A stretch of DNA of 64,000 nt, from contig NZ_CP091430.1 of the NCBI RefSeq assembly GCF_024734895.1, forward strand, positions 4,482,501-4,546,500. The letters run 5' to 3'. This DNA is from Paenibacillus spongiae. GTDB taxonomy: Bacteria; Bacillota; Bacilli; Paenibacillales; Paenibacillaceae. Positions 1 through 8,880 of the stretch are shown here, piece after piece (positions within the stretch are counted from its first letter, which is position 1; each line of letters starts with the position of its first letter). Both the position numbers and the translations under genes were made by a program. The notes under the pieces are model-generated. The model saw only the letters and a list, made by a program, of their open reading frames with translations, was not told the DNA's origin and did no database searches.

Positions 1-1665
1 AGGCAAGGTGGCAAAGTTATAGACAGGCGCCGGCGATGGAATCGACCATTCCAGCGTACGTCCGTTCCAAGGATCGCCTGTCGTATCGCGCTCCATGAAC
101 TTGATGCTGTGCGCAATCTGCCATACTTGGAACAGGAAGCCGATCCCCATCAAGAAGCCGCCGATGGTCGACACCATGTTGAGCGGGCCCCAGCCCATAT
201 CCCAGCCGTACGTGCTTACGCGGCGCGTCATGCCGTCCAGACCAAGGAAATATTGCGGCATGAAGCAGACATAGAACCCGATATTCCACAGCCAGAATGC
301 CCACTTGCCAAGCTTTTCATTAAGCTTGAAGCCGAACATCTTCGGCCACCAGTAATAGAGACCTGCGAAGTATCCGAAGGCTACGCCGCCGATCAGCACC
401 TGGTGGAAGTGCGCAATCAGGAAGTAGCTGTTATGGAACTGGAAGTCAGCCGGCGCGACGGAGAGCAGGACGCCCGTCATCCCGCCGATGACGAAGCATG
501 GAATGAAGCCCATGGTCCACAGCATCGGTGACTTGAACGATATCCGTCCGCGGAACATGGTGAACAGCCAGTTGAACACCTTCACCCCGGTCGGTATGGC
601 AATAATCATCGTCGTGATGGCGAAGAAAGCATTGACATTCGCACCCGAGCCCATCGTAAAGAAGTGATGCGCCCAAGTGAAGAAGGAAAAGAAGCTGATG
701 CTCATAAGAGCAAACACCATCGATTTATACCCGAACAGCTTCTTGCGGGAGAATGTCGCCACGATCTCCGAGAATATGCCGAATGCCGGAAGAACGACGA
801 TATACACCTCTGGGTGACCCCACATCCAAATCAAGTTGATATACATCATCGGGTTGCCCCCGCCGTCCAGCGTGAAGAAATGCGCGCCGAGATACCGGTC
901 CAGGAACAACAGCGCCAGCGTCACCGTCAGAATCGGGAAAGCAAAGATAATCGTAATACAGCTTGACAGCGTGGACCAGGTAAACATCGGCATCTGCATC
1001 AGCTTCATGCCCGGTGCGCGCATTTTCAAGATTGTGACGATAAAGTTGATCCCGGTCATCAAGCTCCCGATACCCGAGATTTGAATGCCCCAGATATAGA
1101 AGTCCTGTCCGACGCCCGGACTATGCGACAGCTCCGACAGCGGCGGATAGGCCAGCCAGCCGGCATCCGGCGAGCCGCCGATGACGAATGACACGTTGAA
1201 CAGCATCGCGCCCCAGAAGAACAGCCAGAAGCTGAGCGAGTTGAGGAACGGATATGCAACGTCACGCGCCCCGATTTGAAGCGGTATGACGATATTGAAC
1301 AAACCGAACATCAGCGGCATGGCCATGAATAGAATCATGATGACGCCGTGTGTCGTGAAGATCTGGTTATAGTGTTCCGGATTTAGGAACTCCACATCCG
1401 GCATAACAAGCTGCGTACGCATGAGGAGCGCATCCACGCCGCCCCGGAAGAGCATTAGTAATGAAGCGATGATATACATGATACCGATTTTCTTATGATC
1501 GACGCTCGTCAGCCATTCGCGCCAGAGCCAGCCCCATCTTTTAAAATAGGTCAAGACGAACACGATGGCAATCATCGTCAACGCGATTCCGACATCGGCC
1601 CCATAAATGAGGGGGTCGCCCGTTACGAAAAACTCCGATGCAAACTCCTTTATACTCTCAAACAT
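1..1665 (-). CDS. qoxB: Cytochrome aa3 quinol oxidase subunit I (3' end cut by window edge)
   Basis: Membrane haem-copper oxidase subunit that reduces O2 with electrons from menaquinol and pumps protons. 555 codons are present and the reading frame is still open at base 1, so the C-terminus is missing (the family is about 650 residues). Visible hallmarks are a DHKKIG stretch near residue 56, the GHPEVY motif near 281-286 (CuB histidine and cross-linked tyrosine), a WTHH-like AHHFFTMG segment, and HFHQV near 417 (haem ligands). The ATG start is preceded by an AGGAG site seven bases upstream. It follows qoxA by 28 bases, as in Bacillus qoxABCD; qoxC and qoxD would lie outside the window. Assignment to the quinol rather than the cytochrome c type rests on its QoxB-like sequence and on the partner subunit lacking CuA cysteines. 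Confidence 0.95.
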   Translation of the reverse strand, partial: MFESIKEFASEFFVTGDPLIYGADVGIALTMIAIVFVLTYFKRWGWLWREWLTSVDHKKIGIMYIIASLLMLFRGGVDALLMRTQLVMPDVEFLNPEHYNQIFTTHGVIMILFMAMPLMFGLFNIVIPLQIGARDVAYPFLNSLSFWLFFWGAMLFNVSFVIGGSPDAGWLAYPPLSELSHSPGVGQDFYIWGIQISGIGSLMTGINFIVTILKMRAPGMKLMQMPMFTWSTLSSCITIIFAFPILTVTLALLFLDRYLGAHFFTLDGGGNPMMYINLIWMWGHPEVYIVVLPAFGIFSEIVATFSRKKLFGYKSMVFALMSISFFSFFTWAHHFFTMGSGANVNAFFAITTMIIAIPTGVKVFNWLFTMFRGRISFKSPMLWTMGFIPCFVIGGMTGVLLSVAPADFQFHNSYFLIAHFHQVLIGGVAFGYFAGLYYWWPKMFGFKLNEKLGKWAFWLWNIGFYVCFMPQYFLGLDGMTRRVSTYGWDMGWGPLNMVSTIGGFLMGIGFLFQVWQIAHSIKFMERDTTGDPWNGRTLEWSIPSPAPVYNFATLP

Positions 1666-1693
1666 GCGGTCTCTCCTCTCTTTCGTCCATTAG

Positions 1694-2671
1694 TTAATGT
1701 CCCGCATGATTTTCATCATGGCTATCGTGGCCGCCGGCACCTGAGTCCGTTTCTTCCGCTTTCTTGTCGGCTCCTTCAGGCTCTTGGGCGCTGCTTTCCT
1801 TCTCCCCATGGTGATGAGAAGAGGCGTATTTGTTTACGGTTTTGTTAAACAAGCCTTCGGGGAACGAAGAGAACGACTGCTCTTGCGTGACGCCCGGCTC
1901 AGCCAGCTTTTCGTAGCCATCTAATGTAAGCGGAGGCGAATCCGATTTGATCTGCTTCACCCAAGCGTCGAACTCCTCCTGAGTCGTCGCCTTCGCCTCA
2001 AAATTCATTTTGCCGAAATCCCGGCCGGTGAAGTTGGCTCCCGAGCCGAAGAAGCTGCCCGGCTCATCCGCTAACAGATGAAGTTTCATCGCCATCCCGG
2101 ACATCGTGTACATCTGTCCGCCAAGCTGCGGAATCCAGAACGAGTTCATCGGCGCGTCCGAAGTCAGCTCGAAGCGGATCGGCACGTCCGCAGGAAATTG
2201 CAAGTAATTCACCGTTGCAATATCTTGCTCCGGATATTGGAATAACCATTTCCAATCCAATGAAGTGACTTGAATGACCATCGTTTCTTTCTCCGACTCC
2301 AATGGTTTGGATGGCTCCGTAGCATGCGTATACTGTACTGTGATGACGGCTAGTATTCCGATAATGACAATCGGGATCCCCCACCAAATAGCTTCAAGCT
2401 TGGTACTGTGCTCCCATTTCGGCGTGTACTTTGACTTGTTGCCAGGCTTGTCTCGATAACGCCATGCGATGACAAAAGTCATGATTAGTACGGGCACGAG
2501 AATTACTGCGCATAACAGCGATGAAATCAAGATCAGATCTCTCTGCTGCGCGGCGATCGGCCCTTTCGGATCCAGCACCATCAACGGATCGCTGCAGCCC
2601 GACAACAAAACCATTGTCAGAACCAGCGTCAATAGTGCTGATAGTCGTTTCCAAGCGGTGGGCATTTTCAA
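1694..2671 (-). CDS. qoxA: Cytochrome aa3 quinol oxidase subunit II
   Basis: Lipoprotein subunit of the quinol oxidase. It has a signal peptide ending in a lipobox (LLSGC), two transmembrane helices, and an extracytoplasmic cupredoxin domain (residues about 120-270) with the ITVQYT and WKWLFQYP segments of subunit II. The lipobox cysteine is the only cysteine, so the CuA site of cytochrome c oxidases is absent. This is direct evidence for a quinol oxidase. The last 40 or so residues are rich in His, Glu and Asp. Start choice: an ATG at 2680 directly abuts the AAGGAG site, which is too close, whereas the in-frame TTG at 2671 has nine-base spacing. An ATG at 2665 is also possible. First gene of the operon, followed by qoxB. 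Confidence 0.93.
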   Translation of the reverse strand: MKMPTAWKRLSALLTLVLTMVLLSGCSDPLMVLDPKGPIAAQQRDLILISSLLCAVILVPVLIMTFVIAWRYRDKPGNKSKYTPKWEHSTKLEAIWWGIPIVIIGILAVITVQYTHATEPSKPLESEKETMVIQVTSLDWKWLFQYPEQDIATVNYLQFPADVPIRFELTSDAPMNSFWIPQLGGQMYTMSGMAMKLHLLADEPGSFFGSGANFTGRDFGKMNFEAKATTQEEFDAWVKQIKSDSPPLTLDGYEKLAEPGVTQEQSFSSFPEGLFNKTVNKYASSHHHGEKESSAQEPEGADKKAEETDSGAGGHDSHDENHAGH

Positions 2672-2848
2672 CTTTCTCATCTCCTTAGCGGCCTTTCATT
2701 GTTGAGACTATCACTGCGGTGTAACACTCACGGAACAACAATAACAGATGTGACGCCACATATCTGCACCGTTAACAAATGCGTCAACAAATATTAAAAT
2801 TTTTGTAATAAATCTTTCACCAATTCGTCGATTATTGAAAACCATGAC

Positions 2849-2883
2849 AAAAAAACCCTCCCGATATTTGAACCGGGAAGGTT
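2849..2883 (-). terminator. Rho-independent terminator of the small membrane protein gene
   Basis: On the minus strand the arms AACCTTCCCG and CGGGAGGGTT pair with one mismatch and are followed by seven T. It sits 28 bases after the stop of the 93-codon membrane protein and upstream of qoxA. Confidence 0.75.
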
Positions 2884-2910
2884 CCTGTCCTTCGTTCACA
2901 CGCACAACCG

Positions 2911-3192
2911 TTACGCGATATCAGGCCGCTCGTTCATATCATGAACGTCCAGCTTGCGTGACTCCACCATATTGATTGCCGTTCCGATGGTATAAATGAA
3001 TACACTTCCTACCATAAATCCGATTCCGAGCATGAGGGTTAAGTTCTTATCGCTAAAGTGGCTCACATTCCACAAGCTAAGAACGATGCCGGCCGCCAAG
3101 CAAGCCCATGCCATAAATTTCATTGCTGTAAATAAACGCCTCGCCCGATCCAGTTCCGAACGTCCTGCGTAAATTGGGTTGGTTTTCATCAT
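2911..3192 (-). CDS. Small two-helix membrane protein, function unknown
   Basis: A 93-residue protein. A short basic N-terminus (residues 1-20, with DRARR) is followed by two hydrophobic segments, about residues 24-43 and 53-72, and a polar tail ending in HDMNERPDIA, so both termini are probably cytoplasmic. A GGGG-rich ribosome site precedes the tandem ATG ATG start, and a terminator follows the stop. I do not recognise a named family. The good start and terminator, and its isolation between two real transcription units, support it as a real gene. Proximity to the quinol oxidase operon may be coincidental, since a terminator separates them. Confidence 0.7.
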   Translation of the reverse strand: MMKTNPIYAGRSELDRARRLFTAMKFMAWACLAAGIVLSLWNVSHFSDKNLTLMLGIGFMVGSVFIYTIGTAINMVESRKLDVHDMNERPDIA

Positions 3193-3257
3193 ACGCTCAC
3201 ATCCCCGTTATTCATTGTGTGTAACCGCTCTTATAAGTATTATAACCGCAAACCGAC

Positions 3258-3324
3258 AAAAAGTGTTCAAATAATTTTCACTTTTTGATCATAAATTGCT
3301 CATAATTTAGACAAAAGTGAAAAA
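3258..3324. promoter_or_regulatory. Repeated CACTTTT motif between the membrane protein and the cyclase
   Basis: AAAAAGTG (3258-3265) and CACTTTTT (3279-3286) form an inverted repeat with a 13-base AT-rich centre, and AAAAGTGAAAAA recurs at 3313-3324. The region is the divergent promoter zone of two genes. It may be an operator pair or simply AT-rich promoter sequence. Confidence 0.3.
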
Positions 3325-3463
3325 AGGGCGGAAATGCAAGGAATTACTTAGACCCTTACCTGGGACGGTACTAGCAAGGATGCGGCCGATCGGCGATTCG
3401 TCAGGTCATGAACCTATACAGCCCCTTCATACATTAGCAATAGTTAAGAACGGAGGGATACGT

Positions 3464-5359
3464 ATGCGCGAACGAATGGATGAGGGGATATCTGCCCTGA
3501 TTCGGAAGCTGCAGCGCGACCAGATGGGCAACGGCTCGTGGCAGTATCGATTTACGGAGAGCGGGATGATGACAGATGCGAATATGCTCATCCTTATTCG
3601 CACATTAGAACTGGATAAACCGGACATTGTCGGCCGATTAACAGACCGTATTTTGAACCGTCAGCTAGCCGACGGCTCATGGAATGTATACCCGGATGAA
3701 ACGGACGGCAACCTGTCCGCAACGGTCGAATGTTATTTCGGGCTGCTTCATGCCGGCGTGCATCCCGATGAGCCCTATATGCTTCGAGCGAAGAATGCAA
3801 TCGTTCGCCGCGGCGGCATCCGGCGTGTCGACAGCCTTATCACCAAATTCATGCTGGCCATAATCGGACAAATAAAATGGACACGGTTCTTCCCCGTGCC
3901 GCTCGCCCTGATTATGCTCCCCCCGTCTTCACCAATCAATTTCTTTCAATTTTCCGGCTATGCTCGCGTTCATATGGCGCCTATGCTTCTTCTGGCCGAT
4001 AGTCAGAGAACCTTTCAAGTTCCTGAAATACCCGTCATCCAGGAATTTCAGCCGTCTATGATCGATAGCAGCCTGGATGACTCTCTCTGGGATCCTTATT
4101 TTCGCAGCGGTATGCTCGAGCAGTTGAAGCAGTGGGCGGAGATATGGAAATCGGCCCCTGCCGCATTCAAGGAAAGAGCGGTTCGAACAGCGGAGCGGTA
4201 TATGCTGGACCGGATTGAATCCGACGGTACCCTTTACAGTTATGCCAGCTCGACGATGCTGATGATCTACGCCCTGCAGGCGATTGGATATGAACGCAGC
4301 CATCCGGTGATCCAACAGGCACTCCAAGGCTTAAACGCCTTTCTGCGGCCGGACAGCGGCGGACTTCACCTGCAGACGACCACATCGACGGTTTGGGATA
4401 CCGCATTAATCAGCCACGCTCTCTCGCAAGCCGGCGTCTCTCCCCTTCATTCCTCCATACAAAATGCAGGCCGTTACTTGCTCAGCAGACAGCATGCGAA
4501 GCTGGGCGACTGGCAGCTGCAGGTGCAGGACCCCGAGCCGGGAGGATGGGGCTTCTCGGACATCAATACCATTAATCCGGACGTCGACGATACGACAGCT
4601 GCTCTTCGGGCAATCGAGCCGCTTCGGTCATCCTCTTGGCAAGCGGCGGAAGCGGCGGAACGAGGCCTGCAATGGCTCTTATCGATGCAGAATGATGACG
4701 GCGGATGGGCTGCCTTCGAGCGAAACAACAATCATCCATTGATGAAATGGATCCCGCTCGAAGGAGCGGAAGCAGCGGCAACGGATCCTTCCTCGGCCGA
4801 TTTAACGGGACGGACGCTTGAATATTTGGGAAGGACGGTCGGATTGACAGGCAAGCATCCATTTGTCAGACGAGCGGTTTCTTATCTCTATCGGACGCAG
4901 CGGCAGGATGGCTCCTGGTATGGCAGATGGGGCGTTTGTTACATCTATGGCACGTGGGCGGCGCTGACCGGACTGTCAGCCGTCCGCGAACCGCTGGATC
5001 ATCCTCAGATCCGTAAAGGGAGGGAATGGCTGCTATCGATTCAACGACCCGATGGCGGCTTCGGCGAATCCTGCGGAAGCGACCGGATCATGCGCTACAG
5101 CCCGCTCCATTACTCCACGCTCGTACAAACCGCCTGGGCACTCGATGCGCTGGTCTCGGTATTCGATTCGGCTCATGAGGCAGCAGACCGGGCGGCAAAC
5201 TTCCTCCTGAGCCATCTGCTCACGGATGGAATCATAACGGCCTACCCTACCGGAGCCGGGCTCCCGGGACACATCTATTCCCGTTACGAAAGCTATCCGC
5301 TGGTCTGGCCGCTGCTCGCTTTATCCCATTACCGAAACAAGTTTTCTTCCGAGTCGTAA
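3464..5359 (+). CDS. sqhC: Squalene-hopene / sporulenol cyclase
   Basis: Terpene cyclase that protonates and cyclises a linear C30 or C35 polyprenoid (squalene to hopene, or tetraprenyl-beta-curcumene to sporulenol in Bacillus spores). It is a monotopic membrane enzyme with an alpha-alpha barrel fold. The catalytic DVDD (DXDD motif) is at about residues 373-376, and QW-type repeats such as GSWYGRWGV and GGWAAF are visible along the chain. The 631-residue length fits the family. The reading frame is open upstream to 3317, but the ATG at 3464 has a clear GGAGG site (3452-3456), so the extension is not used. The gene is monocistronic with a strong terminator. I cannot tell the substrate from sequence alone; Bacillus homology favours a spore-lipid role. 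Confidence 0.9.
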   Translation: MRERMDEGISALIRKLQRDQMGNGSWQYRFTESGMMTDANMLILIRTLELDKPDIVGRLTDRILNRQLADGSWNVYPDETDGNLSATVECYFGLLHAGVHPDEPYMLRAKNAIVRRGGIRRVDSLITKFMLAIIGQIKWTRFFPVPLALIMLPPSSPINFFQFSGYARVHMAPMLLLADSQRTFQVPEIPVIQEFQPSMIDSSLDDSLWDPYFRSGMLEQLKQWAEIWKSAPAAFKERAVRTAERYMLDRIESDGTLYSYASSTMLMIYALQAIGYERSHPVIQQALQGLNAFLRPDSGGLHLQTTTSTVWDTALISHALSQAGVSPLHSSIQNAGRYLLSRQHAKLGDWQLQVQDPEPGGWGFSDINTINPDVDDTTAALRAIEPLRSSSWQAAEAAERGLQWLLSMQNDDGGWAAFERNNNHPLMKWIPLEGAEAAATDPSSADLTGRTLEYLGRTVGLTGKHPFVRRAVSYLYRTQRQDGSWYGRWGVCYIYGTWAALTGLSAVREPLDHPQIRKGREWLLSIQRPDGGFGESCGSDRIMRYSPLHYSTLVQTAWALDALVSVFDSAHEAADRAANFLLSHLLTDGIITAYPTGAGLPGHIYSRYESYPLVWPLLALSHYRNKFSSES

Positions 5360-5373
5360 ATATGATCCATACA

Positions 5374-5414
5374 AAAAACCAATGGTCATCGTCATCCACC
5401 ATTGGTTTTTATTT
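5374..5414 (+). terminator. Rho-independent terminator after the cyclase gene
   Basis: Perfect 12-base arms AAAAACCAATGG (5374-5385) and CCATTGGTTTTT (5399-5410), followed by a T-rich run. Confidence 0.9.
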
Positions 5415-5508
5415 TCCTTCCTATCCTTGCGCCTTGAACATAAGTACATCTGTAAGAGCTGTGGAAGGTATGAAGCCGCGAATTTCCTATATTTTTTCAT
5501 TACAAGTC

Positions 5509-5537
5509 TTGACATTGATACACTTCGTATCATAAAT
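5509..5537 (+). promoter_or_regulatory. Promoter with embedded operator for the XRE regulator
   Basis: TTGACA (5509-5514) is followed 17 bases later by ATAAAT (5532-5537). The inverted repeat TGATAC-ACTTC-GTATCA (5516-5532) fills the spacer, the usual place for a repressor site, which suggests autoregulation of the XRE gene 70 bases downstream. Confidence 0.6.
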
Positions 5538-5609
5538 TACTAGTAGTAGGGTATATACCATTTGCACTAGGTCTTATTGTTTAGTATGAATGATTAAGGA
5601 GCCGCTGAC

Positions 5610-5942
5610 ATGACGATGACGATGGGAGACCGCTTGCGTGAACTAAGGCTGAGAAAAAGCATTTCGCAGGAAGAAGTCGCAAGGCAAATCGGAATTACAC
5701 GCTCCGCATACAGTCATTATGAAATAAACAACCGCCAACCGGTATACGAAACGCTGAAGAAGCTGGCTGTGCTGTTCAACGTTTCGCTCGACTACATTAT
5801 CGGCGGTGAGCAATCTGCCAAGGCCGATCCGCCCGTAATGCCCGAAGCGATCGAGATGATCCGCATCTTGAACAGCATGGATCTAGATGAGCGGAAGAAG
5901 TCGATCGCGAAAATGATGGCCGTCCTCCGGCAAGCGGAATAG
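5610..5942 (+). CDS. XRE-family helix-turn-helix transcriptional regulator
   Basis: A 110-residue DNA-binding protein. A lambda-repressor-like HTH occupies residues about 7-62 (GDRLRELRLRKSISQEEVAR and then SAYSHYEINNRQP), followed by a short linker and a charged helical tail probably used for dimerisation. AAGGAG lies nine bases before the ATG. The gene has its own promoter with a dyad in the spacer, so it probably represses itself. Its target genes are not evident. It converges with the histidine kinase gene, whose stop codon lies six bases away. Similar small XRE proteins control mobile elements, stress genes or biofilm genes; nothing here chooses between these. Confidence 0.88.
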   Translation: MTMTMGDRLRELRLRKSISQEEVARQIGITRSAYSHYEINNRQPVYETLKKLAVLFNVSLDYIIGGEQSAKADPPVMPEAIEMIRILNSMDLDERKKSIAKMMAVLRQAE

Positions 5943-5948
5943 CGGCGC

Positions 5949-8033
5949 TTACGTAACAACGGCAGGAAGCGTAAAGGTAATAATCGTTCCTTGACCGACT
6001 TCGCTTTCCGCGCCGATCGTTCCGCTATGCGCCTCTACGATTTCTTTGGCAATTGCAAGTCCTAAGCCGCTGCCTCCTTCCGCCGAGTTTCGAGCCTTAT
6101 CTTTCTTATAGAAACGGTCGAAAATAAACGGCAAATGTTCGGATTCGATCCCGTAGCCCGTATCCTCCACTTTGACGATGGCCCGGTTGGAAGTCGGTTC
6201 GAACTGAAAGGATAGAGCAATCCTCCCTTTCTCCGGTGTGTATTTGATCGCGTTATAGATCAAATTGGCAAGCACCTGATCCATCCGCTGCTGATCGATA
6301 TGCAGCATTATACGGCTCGGAGGCAGTGGCTCCCCTTCTTGATCATGAGTTGGAATATAACCGCATGCGAACACGATTCCCCTGCTTCTGACATCCAGCT
6401 CGTAATGCTCGCAAAGCTGATTCATCCACTCCGCAAGCGTCACCTCGGCAAATTCAAACCGCAGCTGCCCTGCCTCCAGCTTCGTAAGCTCGAATAAATT
6501 CCCGATCAGCCGATTCAACCCGCCGACCTTGCCCAGCATCATGCGAATGTATTTTTGCTGCTGCTCCTCGGTTTTTACGACCCCGTCCTGCATCGCTTCC
6601 AAGTATCCCTGCAGCAGTGTAATCGGTGTCCGGAGATCATGGGAGATGTTCGCCATCAGATGTCTCCGCGACATCTCTGATCTGGCCAGCTCCCGGTTCG
6701 TCCGCTCCAAAGCCTCGTTCGTGCAGCGAAGCGTATCCGTACGCTCCTCGATCCGCTCTTCCAGATGAACGTTCAATTCACGCAGCTCATCCGAGACCTG
6801 CTCCACTCTTCGCAGCGCGCTCGAAAATCGGGTTGAAATAATGAAGGACTGCATCAGGATGAAGAAGAAAAGTCCTAACGGAACGAGCTGATTTCTGGCG
6901 AACCATTCATTATAGAACAGCATATCGTTCAGAATGGTTCCGACGAAGACAGCCACTCCCGCCAGCACGAAGCATGCCCCTTCACGCTTGCGCAGCAGCG
7001 CAAGAATGAGTACGAGGAGTGTATATAAGCTGACGAATAGGACGAATAGCTGAAAGACGGGCAGCAGCCGCGTATATTGAATCGCTGGCGTAACCAGCAC
7101 CACGAGACAAAGGGCTGTCCCGAAGCTGACCACGATCCTCTTTACGAACAATGAGGTATCCTTCGGGAATAAGCCGTTGATGTATAAATAACCCGATACC
7201 GCACTTAGCGCAAACGAAATATATTCGATCTTCATGCCATTCTCCCAGGTTAGGCTGGTAAACATTTGCATCAAGAACGAACCGCTGGTCACGCTGCTCC
7301 TCGCTGCAACAAAGAGGCAGAGCAGTCCAAAGTGGAGAGTGAACTGCTCCTTACGTCTGAACGCGTATAATCCGATATGATAAATGCCGATAATCATGAG
7401 ACTGCCGAATATGATCATTTCTTGAATCGTTCGCTTCATCTGCGATTTGATAATATCTCCGCTGTCTCCAAGCGTGAAATTGACCCATATCCCGCCCTTT
7501 CGATGTTGAAAGTTGGATACTTGAACGACGATATCCAGCTTCTCGGTTTGCCCGTTGAAGGTCACGATACGTGGGTACTGCTCCGCCTTGGAGTGCTCGC
7601 GGCTCGTTCCGACCTGACCGGCAGAGGTTAGAAGCTTGCCGTTGATCCACAGCTTATAAGCGCTAAAGATGTTAGGAACACGAAGCGACAGCATCTGATC
7701 GTCCGGGGTGATGAGCACAGTCAGCCGGTAGGTTGCAACTCCTTGCCCTTTTTTCATGCCAACGCTGCTCGGATAGCTGTTCCATGTCTTCGGAACATTC
7801 ATATAAAGCGGAATGCCGCTTCTCTCGAGATCCTGCGGCTCGAGCAGCTTCTGGCTGTAGAACGCCCACTGCCCTTGCAGCTTGACCTTCCCGTCGTTCT
7901 GGAACGACCAGCTCCTTAGATCAAGAACGCCCTGCTTGGCTTCCGGAGCACTGGTATCCGCTTTGGAGGAGCAGCCGGAAAGAAGCAGCTGTGCGGCTGT
8001 GAGTACAATAATAATGAGAAATAGTCGGCGAAT
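5949..8033 (-). CDS. 7TM-type lipoprotein sensor histidine kinase, ATT start
   Basis: Membrane sensor kinase of about 694 residues. Order: lipoprotein signal (LLLSGC, cysteine about residue 21), an extracytoplasmic beta-rich sensing domain (to about 200), seven hydrophobic segments (about 210-420, the 7TMR-DISM arrangement), a coiled coil, HisKA with the phosphorylated histidine in NISHDLRTP, and an ATPase domain with NLIYNAIKYTP (N box), DTGYGIE (G1) and GSGLGLAIAK (G2). No ATG, GTG or TTG occurs in frame near the signal peptide. AGGAGGG followed by seven bases and ATT at 8033-8031 gives MRR plus a perfect lipoprotein signal, so an ATT start is inferred. It lies divergent to an OmpR-type regulator, the likely partner. 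The stimulus is unknown. Confidence 0.85.
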   Translation of the reverse strand: MRRLFLIIIVLTAAQLLLSGCSSKADTSAPEAKQGVLDLRSWSFQNDGKVKLQGQWAFYSQKLLEPQDLERSGIPLYMNVPKTWNSYPSSVGMKKGQGVATYRLTVLITPDDQMLSLRVPNIFSAYKLWINGKLLTSAGQVGTSREHSKAEQYPRIVTFNGQTEKLDIVVQVSNFQHRKGGIWVNFTLGDSGDIIKSQMKRTIQEMIIFGSLMIIGIYHIGLYAFRRKEQFTLHFGLLCLFVAARSSVTSGSFLMQMFTSLTWENGMKIEYISFALSAVSGYLYINGLFPKDTSLFVKRIVVSFGTALCLVVLVTPAIQYTRLLPVFQLFVLFVSLYTLLVLILALLRKREGACFVLAGVAVFVGTILNDMLFYNEWFARNQLVPLGLFFFILMQSFIISTRFSSALRRVEQVSDELRELNVHLEERIEERTDTLRCTNEALERTNRELARSEMSRRHLMANISHDLRTPITLLQGYLEAMQDGVVKTEEQQQKYIRMMLGKVGGLNRLIGNLFELTKLEAGQLRFEFAEVTLAEWMNQLCEHYELDVRSRGIVFACGYIPTHDQEGEPLPPSRIMLHIDQQRMDQVLANLIYNAIKYTPEKGRIALSFQFEPTSNRAIVKVEDTGYGIESEHLPFIFDRFYKKDKARNSAEGGSGLGLAIAKEIVEAHSGTIGAESEVGQGTIITFTLPAVVT

Positions 8034-8066
8034 CGTTCTTCCCTCCTCTATTATATAAAACGTCGA

Positions 8067-8096
8067 TTGATCATACCTCCATACATTCGATATAAT
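8067..8096 (+). promoter_or_regulatory. Sigma-A-like promoter of the response regulator operon
   Basis: TTGATC (8067-8072), an 18-base spacer and TATAAT (8091-8096), about 70 bases before the response-regulator ATG, in the gap between the divergent kinase and regulator genes. Confidence 0.65.
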
Positions 8097-8163
8097 AACC
8101 GAGGAGGAGTATCGGCGGCCAAGGCATAAGTCCGGCTGCCAGCTTTCATGGGGAGGATATACA

Positions 8164-8880
8164 ATGCAAGGAAATCGAATTTTGGTCGTTGATGACGAGC
8201 CCGACATTACCGAGCTTATCGGCCTGTATTTGGAACAGGACGGCTTCATTGTACATACGACAGACAATGGCGAGGACGCTCTAAGGCTGGCGAAAGAACT
8301 GAAGCCCGATTTAATTATACTCGACATCCAGCTGAAAAGCCTCGACGGCATTGAGGTATGCAAACAAATCCGACTGGAATCCGGCGTACCGATTCTATTC
8401 GTCAGCTGCAAAAGCGACGATACGGACATTATACACGGTCTGGATGTAGGCGGCGACGATTATATGACGAAGCCCTTCAGTCCCAGCCAGCTCGTGGCCC
8501 GGGTTAAAGCACATTTAAGGCGGCAGCTGCAGCTTAGCGAACGGACTCCCGATGAGGTGCTGGCCTTTGAAGGAGTCGTCATTGATTTGCAGGCGAGAAC
8601 CGTCCACGTGTATGAGAAAGAAATTGCCTTGTCTGCCAAAGAATTCGAGCTGCTGGTCTGTTTGGCCCAATCGCCTAACCGTGCTTTTCCGCTGGATGAG
8701 TTATATAATGTCGTCTGGGGCGCGGACAGCATGGGCGATACGCGCACGCTCATGGTGCATATCAGCAACTTGCGCAAGAAAATAGAGCCAGACCCGGCCA
8801 ATCCGGTTATTATCGTTACGGTCCGCGGCGTCGGCTATAAATTTAACTTCAAGGAAGGAATTACCCATGTACAACGCTGA
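8164..8880 (+). CDS. OmpR/PhoB-family response regulator
   Basis: A 238-residue two-component regulator. Receiver domain (residues 1-120): acidic DDE at 11-13, phospho-acceptor Asp in LIILDIQL, a conserved position in FVSCKS, and Lys in TKPFSP. A winged-helix DNA-binding domain (about 130-235) has SAKEFELL and the RTLMVHISNLRKKIE recognition region ending in VRGVGYKF. A GGGGAGG site precedes the start. Divergent from the 7TM histidine kinase with a shared 130-base control region, so the two are probably a pair although not co-oriented. Its last codons overlap the next gene by 14 bases, placing the methyltransferase, pseudouridine synthase and CapA genes in the same operon. Confidence 0.93.
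   Translation: MQGNRILVVDDEPDITELIGLYLEQDGFIVHTTDNGEDALRLAKELKPDLIILDIQLKSLDGIEVCKQIRLESGVPILFVSCKSDDTDIIHGLDVGGDDYMTKPFSPSQLVARVKAHLRRQLQLSERTPDEVLAFEGVVIDLQARTVHVYEKEIALSAKEFELLVCLAQSPNRAFPLDELYNVVWGADSMGDTRTLMVHISNLRKKIEPDPANPVIIVTVRGVGYKFNFKEGITHVQR

Noticed and set aside
2711-2905. A 64-codon minus-strand frame upstream of qoxA
   Set aside because: It runs through the terminator of the neighbouring gene and lacks a ribosome site.
3317-3463. Upstream extension of the cyclase
   Set aside because: The ribosome site and the family length both favour ATG 3464.
8034-8429. N-terminal extension of the histidine kinase from an upstream ATG
   Set aside because: It reads antisense through the response regulator and its promoter, and would bury the lipoprotein signal.
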